Shown piece by piece: positions 1 through 5,875 of a stretch of DNA of 25,479 nucleotides. Where the stretch lies: positions 1-25,479 of the forward strand of contig CALFPO010000031.1 of assembly GCA_937919165.1 (NCBI GenBank), written 5' to 3'. The position numbers and the translations under genes were made by a program. This DNA is from an uncultured Bacillota bacterium (GTDB lineage: Bacteria; Bacillota_I; Bacilli_A; Erysipelotrichales; Erysipelotrichaceae). The notes beneath the pieces are model-generated. The model saw only the letters and a program-made list of their open reading frames with translations. It searched no databases and had not been told where the DNA came from. The stretch's first letter is position 1. The number at the start of each line of letters is the position of its first letter.

Positions 1-195
1 TGCTTTCTCAAATACTTCCATTGGCTGCTGGCCTGTCTTCTTTTCTACGATATCGAATGCATTATATAGGATGTTCTGAGCAACACCTTTCTTACCATCT
101 AACATGATCTTGTTGATTAAACGTGTCACAAGCTTTGAGTTATAGATAGGATCAACTAATACATCTCGTTTCGCAATATGTCCTTTTCTTGGCAT
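1..195 (-). CDS. rpsG: 30S ribosomal protein S7 (N-terminal part, cut by window edge)
   Basis: Reading the minus strand from an ATG at 195 gives 65 codons without a stop, beginning MPRKGHIAKRDVLVDPIYNS and continuing through a LVTRLINKIMLDGKKGVAQ segment. This is the typical S7 N-terminus, which binds the 3' major domain of 16S rRNA and nucleates assembly of the small-subunit head. The rest of the gene lies beyond base 1. A strong ribosome site (AAAGGAGAT) sits about five bases before the ATG. The gene starts 20 bases after the rpsL stop, the standard str-operon order, so co-transcription from the rpsL promoter is expected. Identification is secure; only completeness is unknown. Confidence 0.96.
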   Translation of the reverse strand, partial: MPRKGHIAKRDVLVDPIYNSKLVTRLINKIMLDGKKGVAQNILYNAFDIVEKKTGQQPMEVFEKA

Positions 196-215
196 TTTTA
201 ATCTCCTTTCATGTT

Positions 216-626
216 TTACTTGGTACGCTTAGCACCGTATAGTGAGCGGCCTTGCTTTCTTCCTTCAACACCGGCACAGTCCAGACATCCTCTGATGATG
301 TGGTAACGAACACCTGGTAAGTCCTTTACACGTCCGCCACGAATCATGACAACTGAGTGCTCCTGAAGGTTATGTCCGATACCAGGGATGTAAGCTGTAA
401 CTTCCATACCGTTTGACAAACGGACACGCGCATACTTTCTTAAAGCTGAGTTAGGCTTCTTAGGGGTCATAGTACCAACACGGGTACAAACGCCTCTCTT
501 CTGTGGAGAAGCTAGGTCAATGGAACGGTTCTTGATAGAGTTGAAACCCTTGTTAAGAGCTGGTGCCTTTGACTTGTAGGTTCTCGCATGTCTGCCTTTT
601 CTAACTAACTGATTAATTGTTGGCAT
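216..626 (-). CDS. rpsL: 30S ribosomal protein S12
   Basis: This 136-residue protein matches S12 along its full length: MPTINQLVRKGRHAR at the start, the decoding-centre loop TPKKPNSALRK near residues 53-63, then GHNLQEHS, RGGRVKDLPGVRYHI and a basic C-terminus. S12 lies at the decoding site of the 30S subunit and helps monitor codon-anticodon pairing. The Lys-Lys of the KKPNS loop and the Lys of GRVKDLP are the positions where streptomycin-resistance changes are classically found; both carry wild-type residues here. An AAAGGAGAT ribosome site precedes the ATG, and a promoter plus hairpin-rich leader lies upstream. It is the first gene of the str operon, followed by rpsG. Confidence 0.98.
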   Translation of the reverse strand: MPTINQLVRKGRHARTYKSKAPALNKGFNSIKNRSIDLASPQKRGVCTRVGTMTPKKPNSALRKYARVRLSNGMEVTAYIPGIGHNLQEHSVVMIRGGRVKDLPGVRYHIIRGCLDCAGVEGRKQGRSLYGAKRTK

Positions 627-649
627 TTATTTATCTCCTTTCTTCTTTA

Positions 650-669
650 GCACACTTTTACAGGTGTGC
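650..669 (-). other. Leader hairpin upstream of rpsL
   Basis: A six-base-pair inverted repeat (GCACAC / GTGTGC, eight-base loop) lies in the predicted 5' leader of the rpsL transcript, just before the ribosome site. It has no U-tract, so it is not a classic terminator. It could be part of an autoregulatory or processing structure. Confidence 0.4.
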
Positions 670-688
670 CATTCTGTTCACTAATATA

Positions 689-707
689 TAGATCCACAAG
701 GGATCTA
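689..707 (-). other. Second rpsL leader hairpin
   Basis: A perfect seven-base-pair stem (TAGATCC / GGATCTA, five-base loop) lies just downstream of the predicted rpsL start site. Together with the 650-669 hairpin it fills most of an approximately 88-nt leader. No U-run follows, so transcription termination there is unlikely. Confidence 0.4.
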
Positions 708-720
708 CATCAGCCATTTA

Positions 721-749
721 ATATTAACAAAAACCCTTACCCAAATCAA
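721..749 (-). promoter_or_regulatory. Promoter of the rpsL-rpsG operon
   Basis: On the minus strand, TTGATT (744-749) is followed after exactly 17 bases by TAATAT (721-726), preceded by TGT, giving an extended -10 element. The predicted start near base 714 yields an approximately 88-nt leader. Spacing and both boxes fit a vegetative sigma factor promoter. Confidence 0.7.
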
Positions 750-811
750 GCATTTTTTCACATTTTATGCATGTTTTTGTGTATCACGGATACAGCCGTG
801 CCATAGCCATG

Positions 812-855
812 ATTTTAGGATATTTTAGGCAAGTTAGTCCATTGTTTTGTATACT
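812..855 (+). promoter_or_regulatory. Candidate promoter/operator of the DUF2804-GH-rhaD operon
   Basis: Two copies of ATTTTAGG (812-819 and 822-829) are exactly one helical turn apart. They are followed by a possible -10 box TATACT (850-855), about 29 bases before the first gene of the operon. No good -35 box is present, which suits an activated promoter. The call is tentative; the repeats could be chance in AT-rich DNA. Confidence 0.3.
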
Positions 856-883
856 ATTTATATAGGAAAAGAAGGAAAACAAT

Positions 884-1918
884 ATGTCACAACACGAAAT
901 AATCCAAAGACACCCCCTCTTGGCTGAAAATGGGCATCTGATCGAATGCGGATTTGCCAGGAATCTCATTCTGGACTATGATCGCAAGGCCATCAAGGCA
1001 GGAAGTACCCGCATCAAGGAATGGGACTACTATCTCATCTATAACGATGAATATGGCGTAGCGCTTACGGTTGACGACAATTCATATATGGCACTTGATT
1101 CGATCTCGATCCTTGACTTCAGGGTTCCTTGGGAACATACCAATTCGCCAATGCAGTTCTTCACTATGGGCAAAAGGAATATGCCTTCAAGTTCAGAGGA
1201 TGGCAATGTCCTGGGCGAAGGAAAGGGATACAGAATCGAGTTTGTCAAAGAGAAGGATAGACGCATTCTGTCATTCCATATGGACAGATTCCTGGATGAC
1301 AAGCCAATCGATGGAAAGATAACTTTGTCATGTCCAGAAACGGAATCGATGGTTATCGCTACACCGTTTGCGGAAAAGAAAAATCACTTCTACTACAATC
1401 AGAAGATCAACTGCATGCCTGCCGAAGGCGTGGTACGCTTTGGCGACAACGAATATGTCTTCAATAAAGAGAATTCCTTTGGTACCCTGGATTGGGGCAG
1501 AGGAGTATGGACATACAAGAACACCTGGTATTGGGGTTCGGCATCCGGAATGGTGGATGGGCATCCATTCGGCTTCAACATCGGCTATGGCTTTGGCGAT
1601 ACAAGCGCCGCCAGCGAGAATGTGCTCTTCTGTGACCACAAGGTGCATAAGCTCTCCAAGGTAAGCTTCAACATTCCGTTCAAGAACGGCAAGGAAGACT
1701 TCATGTCGCCATGGACCTTCACCAGCGACGATGGCCGCTTTGAGCTTGATTTTGTGCCGGTGATGGATCGTGCCAGCAATACCGACTTCGTGGTTCTGGG
1801 TTCAGACCAGCATCAGGTATTCGGCCGTTTCAGCGGAACGGTCGTTCTGGATGATGGAAAAAAGATAGAAATTAAGGATTTCATGGGCTTTGCGGAAAAG
1901 GTCATGAACAAGTGGTGA
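884..1918 (+). CDS. DUF2804 family protein
   Basis: The 344-residue protein carries the strongly conserved central block of the DUF2804 family: FGTLDWGRGVWTYKNTWYWG, then FNIGYGFGDTSAASEN and a HKL segment. The N-terminus has the family's typical start, in which a short HPLL..NG segment introduces the protein. There is no signal peptide and no membrane segment, so it is probably cytoplasmic. The family is thought to be a lipocalin/AttH-like beta-barrel, but no reaction is established. Here it heads an operon with a GH106-like hydrolase (23 bases downstream) and rhaD, so a role in handling a glycoside, such as ligand binding or isomerisation, is possible but is inference. The start is supported by GAAGG eight bases before the ATG. 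Confidence 0.85.
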   Translation: MSQHEIIQRHPLLAENGHLIECGFARNLILDYDRKAIKAGSTRIKEWDYYLIYNDEYGVALTVDDNSYMALDSISILDFRVPWEHTNSPMQFFTMGKRNMPSSSEDGNVLGEGKGYRIEFVKEKDRRILSFHMDRFLDDKPIDGKITLSCPETESMVIATPFAEKKNHFYYNQKINCMPAEGVVRFGDNEYVFNKENSFGTLDWGRGVWTYKNTWYWGSASGMVDGHPFGFNIGYGFGDTSAASENVLFCDHKVHKLSKVSFNIPFKNGKEDFMSPWTFTSDDGRFELDFVPVMDRASNTDFVVLGSDQHQVFGRFSGTVVLDDGKKIEIKDFMGFAEKVMNKW

Positions 1919-1941
1919 TAGATAAGGCTGGAGGATAGGAT

Positions 1942-4455
1942 ATGAGTCATGTTTTTCCATATGTCCTGATAAGGGGCAACGATGAACAGTCCATAAAGAG
2001 AATCATCAAGGCGATGGACGACATAGAGATGAACGAGATCTGCGTCAGATGCGATGATGATGAGATCTTCTTGAAGGATGCCTGGTGGAAGGCGTTTGAT
2101 GTCCTGATGGAAGAGGCCGAAAGGCGAGGCATGAAGGTCTGGATCTATGATGAGGCCAAGTGTCCAAGCGGTTTCGCCAATGGCGCATATCAGCAGCTAG
2201 ATCCGCAACTATGTCGAGAGTCAATCATGTATCGCGTCTTTTCGGTGAAGAAGAGCATCGTGCTTGATGTAGACAGATATATCCATCCATCCGAAAGGAA
2301 TGCCTTAAGCTATGCTTTCGACAAGCTTTCCAAGAAAGACAGAAGCAATGATGGCGATGAGCTGATATCATTGGTAGCCTTTGAAGGAGAAAGCGAAGAA
2401 TATAACCCTATCGATCTGACCGGCTTCATCTCCAATGGCAAGCTGATCTGGACCAAACCAAACGATTCGGAATGGAAGGTTGTGATCATCTACAAGAGCC
2501 GCATGCTAGGCCAGCTTTCTTCATACATGAATGTCATGGAGAAGGATTCGGTCAAGGTGATGATCGATGAAGTATATGAGAAATTCTATGAAAGATATAA
2601 GGACAGATTCGGCAAGTCGATTGCTGGCTTTGTCTATGATTCGCCATGTTTCGGCAATGGCGAAAAGGGCAAGGTCTGCAAGTTCGGCAGCGATTGCGAT
2701 CTTCCTTGGGGACCATCGCTTGAAGAGGCTCTGGAAGAACAGCTGGGAACGGAATACAGGAACATGCTTCCGTTGCTGTGGTTCGATGACATCGACGAGA
2801 CAAACCAGGCCAAGATCCGCAATGCCTTCCTGAATACAGCCAGTGCCTTTGTGGAAAGCAATTATCTTGAGCAGCTCAACGTCTGGTGCAACAGCCACAA
2901 CGTCAAGTTCTTTGGCACTGTAGATGAAAGCGAAGGAACAGGATCTTCATTAGGCAACTATTTCAAGGCTCAGCGCTATGGATCGTTTGCCAGCATGCAG
3001 TGCCTTGATAAGCGCGTGATGCCAAAGGATGAGATTTCAAGCAATGACGAATTCGATCATTATGCCTTGGGCAAGCTTTCTTCATCTTTGGCAGCCATCA
3101 GCCCATCGATGGATGGCAGAAGCATCATCAAGACCTTCGGCGGCTATGGCGAAGACTGCGGCATCGAACTGCAGAAATACATCTGCAACCACTTCATGGT
3201 CAGAGGCAACAACAACATCATGCCGATGAGCTTCACTGATGCCTCATATCCTAGCGGCATATCGCCTGATCTTTATGCTGATGGAAACAATCCTGGCTAC
3301 TATGCCTTGAATGAATTGGGCAAATATGTGGATAGGATCTGCACGAAGATCTCCGATGGCAAGGCTGATGTCCATGTGGCGGTGCTCTATCATGGCGATG
3401 GCGGATGGTGCGGAGCCAATATGCCTATCGAGAAGGTCTGCCGTGTCCTGATGGACAATCAGATCGATTTCCATATCATTCCAAGCGAAGCCTTCACCGA
3501 CGAGAAGCACTACAGGACCAAGATCTCCAAGACCCTGTCGATAAACGGAAACGAATACAGGATCCTGCTGATACCTTACATGCAGTACATAGACAACGAC
3601 ATGGCGACAGCCATCATGCATATGCAGAAGAACAACATCCAGGCCTTCTTCATCGATGAGATACCGGATGGCACTTCAGATGATGTCAAGCCACCAAAGA
3701 ACATCAAGCAGATGAAGCCTTTGGCTCTTGAGGATGTAGCCAAGAAATGTGAGAAGTACAAGACCATTACGCTTGCGCCAGCTGATGAGAGCATCAGGGC
3801 CATGCGCTACATCGGCAAGCAGGATCTCATCTTCCTGTTCAATGAATCAAGTGTGCCATATACAGGCAAGGTCGTCATTCCATACAAGCAGGCCTACAGA
3901 TACAATCCATACAGAGACTGCTACGAGAAATTGCCAAGCATCAGGAATGGCCTAGAGATATCCATTGATGCCCATGAGACGCTCATCATCGTATCGGGAC
4001 GCCATATCAGCAAGCAGACCATGGAACTCAAGGGCCAGAAGCATGAGCTTCATACCTTCGAACGTTCAACCTGTGCGGCTAAGGACTACCCATCATTCTT
4101 TGACAGAAAGACCATAAGCCTAGAGAATCCAAGCGAGATAATCAGCAGCGAATTCTCTGGCTACATCAGATACGAGAAGGAAATCAGATATCGTGATGGC
4201 AGCCTCTATCTTGAGGTCAGCGACGCCAACGACTGTCTTGAGGTCTTCGTCAACAGAACCTCGCTTGGCATCACCATCGAGAAGCCATTCCGTTATGACC
4301 TCACTCCTTATCTCAAGGTGGGCATAAACAATCTGACCATCGATGTCATGACTACCATGATAAGCGAAAACGGACAAGGCAAGCCTTGCGGCATCACTGG
4401 CGAAGTCAATCTGTATACTTCCAGCAAGAAGAGAAAGAAAAGTGCTGATAAATAA
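1942..4455 (+). CDS. GH106-like glycoside hydrolase (putative alpha-L-rhamnosidase type)
   Basis: The 837-residue protein has the layout of GH106-type enzymes. An N-terminal barrel contains WIYDEAKCPSGFANG at about residues 67-81, which aligns in character with the family's 'glycine-rich WPSGG' segment. A central part has an acidic FFGTVDESEG motif at about 323-332. A C-terminal jelly-roll sugar-binding domain runs from about 735 to 825 (GYIRYEKEI, LEVFVNRTSLG, YDLTPYLKVG). A VYDSP stretch at 231-235 sits where related enzymes often have an acidic DEP motif, so it may vary from the norm. No signal peptide is present, unlike many GH106 enzymes, implying action on imported oligosaccharides. It has a strong GGAGG ribosome site, and rhaD follows after 17 bases, which fits L-rhamnose release. 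Exact specificity is uncertain. Confidence 0.65.
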   Translation: MSHVFPYVLIRGNDEQSIKRIIKAMDDIEMNEICVRCDDDEIFLKDAWWKAFDVLMEEAERRGMKVWIYDEAKCPSGFANGAYQQLDPQLCRESIMYRVFSVKKSIVLDVDRYIHPSERNALSYAFDKLSKKDRSNDGDELISLVAFEGESEEYNPIDLTGFISNGKLIWTKPNDSEWKVVIIYKSRMLGQLSSYMNVMEKDSVKVMIDEVYEKFYERYKDRFGKSIAGFVYDSPCFGNGEKGKVCKFGSDCDLPWGPSLEEALEEQLGTEYRNMLPLLWFDDIDETNQAKIRNAFLNTASAFVESNYLEQLNVWCNSHNVKFFGTVDESEGTGSSLGNYFKAQRYGSFASMQCLDKRVMPKDEISSNDEFDHYALGKLSSSLAAISPSMDGRSIIKTFGGYGEDCGIELQKYICNHFMVRGNNNIMPMSFTDASYPSGISPDLYADGNNPGYYALNELGKYVDRICTKISDGKADVHVAVLYHGDGGWCGANMPIEKVCRVLMDNQIDFHIIPSEAFTDEKHYRTKISKTLSINGNEYRILLIPYMQYIDNDMATAIMHMQKNNIQAFFIDEIPDGTSDDVKPPKNIKQMKPLALEDVAKKCEKYKTITLAPADESIRAMRYIGKQDLIFLFNESSVPYTGKVVIPYKQAYRYNPYRDCYEKLPSIRNGLEISIDAHETLIIVSGRHISKQTMELKGQKHELHTFERSTCAAKDYPSFFDRKTISLENPSEIISSEFSGYIRYEKEIRYRDGSLYLEVSDANDCLEVFVNRTSLGITIEKPFRYDLTPYLKVGINNLTIDVMTTMISENGQGKPCGITGEVNLYTSSKKRKKSADK

Positions 4456-4472
4456 ATAGAAAGAGGAACATT

Positions 4473-5291
4473 ATGAAAAACATCTTAGAAGCCCCATTCA
4501 TGAAGGAGCTGTGCCGCTGCATATCAAATATGTATCGTCTGGGCTATGACGAAAGAAATGGCGGTAACATCTCATATCTGCTGAAACAAGAAGATCTTGA
4601 GGAATATCTTGACCTAAGCAAGGTCGTCAGAGAGATTCCGATGGGCTTTGAAGCCAAGCCTTTGATCGGCAAATACTTTATCGTTACCGCAACAGGCTCA
4701 TACTTCCGCAATGTCGAGCATGATCCCGAAGACAACCTTGGCATCATCAGAGTCAAGGATGACGGCGTGACAGCTGAGCTGATGTGGGGATATGCCGATG
4801 GCGGACAGTTCACCAGCGAGCTTCCTGCCCATCTGATGGCCCATATGGTAAGGCTTGAGAAGGACCCTGAAAGCAGAGTCGTTACCCATTGCCATCCGAA
4901 CAATATTCTGGCCATGACCTATGTTCTGCCGATCGATGACAAGATATTCACCCGCGAACTATGGCAGATGGAGACCGAATGCATGGTCATCTTCCCTGAA
5001 GGCGTCGGTGTGCTTCCTTGGATGCTGTGCGGCACAAATTCCATCGGCGAAGCTACCGCACAGAAGATGGCTGACGACTACCGCATCGTTGTCTGGGCTC
5101 AGCATGGCATCTATGGCTGCGGCAAGACCCTTGATGAGGCTTTTGGCTTGATCGAGACAGTCGAAAAAGCGGCCACCATCTACATGATGACCGCAGGCTT
5201 CAAGAGAATAAATACCATCACCGACGACAATCTAAGACAGATCGCCAAACGTTATGGCGTAACGCCACGCGAAGGCTTCCTCGAGGACTAA
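4473..5291 (+). CDS. rhaD: Rhamnulose-1-phosphate aldolase
   Basis: The 272-residue class II aldolase matches RhaD in length (about 274 in E. coli) and motifs. It has the phosphate-binding GGNIS (residues 30-34) and ATGSYF (73-78) segments, and SELPAH with the catalytic Glu116. The Zn ligands are His139 and His141 in THCHPNN and His211 in AQHGIYGCG. It splits L-rhamnulose-1-phosphate into dihydroxyacetone phosphate and L-lactaldehyde in the cytoplasm. It is the last gene of the DUF2804-GH106-rhaD operon. Rhamnose isomerase and rhamnulokinase are not in the window, so either they are elsewhere or the enzyme serves another 1-phosphate. A hairpin begins four bases after the stop codon. Confidence 0.95.
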   Translation: MKNILEAPFMKELCRCISNMYRLGYDERNGGNISYLLKQEDLEEYLDLSKVVREIPMGFEAKPLIGKYFIVTATGSYFRNVEHDPEDNLGIIRVKDDGVTAELMWGYADGGQFTSELPAHLMAHMVRLEKDPESRVVTHCHPNNILAMTYVLPIDDKIFTRELWQMETECMVIFPEGVGVLPWMLCGTNSIGEATAQKMADDYRIVVWAQHGIYGCGKTLDEAFGLIETVEKAATIYMMTAGFKRINTITDDNLRQIAKRYGVTPREGFLED

Positions 5292-5310
5292 AAAACTGCA
5301 TTTCTGCAGT
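5290..5310 (-). terminator. Rho-independent terminator of the HTH gene pair
   Basis: Read on the minus strand, the stem ACTGCA / TGCAGT with a stable GAAA tetraloop is followed immediately by TTTTT. It begins at the stop codon of the second HTH gene. On the plus strand there is no U-tract, so it would at best weakly end the rhaD operon. Confidence 0.75.
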
Positions 5311-5540
5311 CACTCTTCGGTGTAGTAGAATCTGAATATCTTATCCGTCTCGATATGCAGGGAATTGGATATGAAGACAATAGTGTTGAAACATACACTT
5401 TTGTTTTTGCGCAGATTGTCCAGCATGCCGTTGGAAAAGCCGTAGTCCTTGACTAATGAATAGGTACTGATGCCCATTTCCTTGATGGTGCTGAAGAAAG
5501 GGGTAAAGTCGAATTTCGCATTCCAATTGCCTTTTTCCAT
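5310..5540 (-). CDS. Small Cro/C1-type helix-turn-helix protein (second of a pair)
   Basis: This 76-residue protein is essentially one helix-turn-helix domain. FFSTIKEMGISTYSLVKDYG (about 15-34) forms the first helices, SNGMLDNLRKNKS the recognition region, and FNTIVFISNSLHIETDKIF the closing helices, as in the small HTH_26/XRE group. It is clearly paralogous to the neighbouring 75-residue protein, sharing GISTYSL at the same place. It starts nine bases after that gene's stop, with no obvious Shine-Dalgarno sequence, so translation is probably coupled. It is cytoplasmic and probably DNA-binding; the target is unknown. A terminator follows at its stop codon. Confidence 0.65.
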   Translation of the reverse strand: MEKGNWNAKFDFTPFFSTIKEMGISTYSLVKDYGFSNGMLDNLRKNKSVCFNTIVFISNSLHIETDKIFRFYYTEE

Positions 5541-5549
5541 AGCTGTACT

Positions 5550-5777
5550 TTATTCTTCAATGATGATTTCCATGAAATCGCTGATGTCGGTTATGCCGAC
5601 GATGCTGCAAAGGTCTGCTATGGTCTTGGTGCTAAGATTTCGATTATTTCTTATCGAGCACAGCGTCCCTCTGGATATTCCATGTTTCATGTTTAGCGAG
5701 TAGGTAGAAATTCCTTGTTTCTTTATATAGATAAGGAATGGCCGATAAGAAATACAACAATGTGTATTTTTCTTCAC
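5550..5777 (-). CDS. Small Cro/C1-type helix-turn-helix protein (first of a pair)
   Basis: The 75-residue protein has the same one-domain plan as its downstream paralogue: FLIYIKKQGISTYSL, GISRGTLCSIRNNRNLS (turn and recognition helix), then TIADLCSIVGITDISDFMEIIIEE. The pattern fits the HTH_26/XRE group. The open frame begins at a GTG (5777), since no earlier ATG exists, and no Shine-Dalgarno is visible, so the start is less certain than the frame. A promoter with a 17-base spacer lies just upstream. The region is more AT-rich than the flanking genes, and the pair interrupts two unrelated plus-strand operons, so lateral acquisition is possible. Confidence 0.6.
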   Translation of the reverse strand: MKKNTHCCISYRPFLIYIKKQGISTYSLNMKHGISRGTLCSIRNNRNLSTKTIADLCSIVGITDISDFMEIIIEE

Positions 5778-5790
5778 AAGTATATTTTCT

Positions 5791-5819
5791 TATAAATAAT
5801 AGGAAATTGCACTAACCAA
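5791..5819 (-). promoter_or_regulatory. Promoter of the HTH gene pair
   Basis: On the minus strand, TTGGTT (5814-5819) is followed after 17 bases by TTTATA (5791-5796), 13 bases before the GTG start. The resulting leader would be only about six bases long. Confidence 0.5.
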
Positions 5820-5865
5820 AAATATGGCTATATTTGTGCAAAAAATAATGGACAGACACATAGTA

Positions 5866-5871
5866 TATAAT
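5866..5871 (+). promoter_or_regulatory. -10 box of uvrB, very close to the start codon
   Basis: A consensus TATAAT ends four bases before the first ATG and seven before the second ATG of uvrB, so transcription should begin at the start codon itself. No -35 consensus is evident at 16-18 bases upstream, and there is no Shine-Dalgarno sequence. This suggests a leaderless transcript. Confidence 0.5.
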
Positions 5872-5875
5872 AGAT

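Noticed and set aside
785..800. CACGG-ATACAG-CCGTG hairpin in the rpsL/DUF2804 intergenic region
   Set aside because: It lies upstream of the rpsL promoter and well before the DUF2804 -10 box, with a short stem and no conserved context, so I assign no role.
5295..5310. Hairpin as a terminator of the rhaD operon on the plus strand
   Set aside because: On the plus strand the stem is followed by CACTCTTC and not a U-run; the U-tract is only on the minus strand.
5310..5777. The HTH pair as a toxin-antitoxin module
   Set aside because: Both proteins are the same HTH domain; neither shows a toxin fold or toxin motif.
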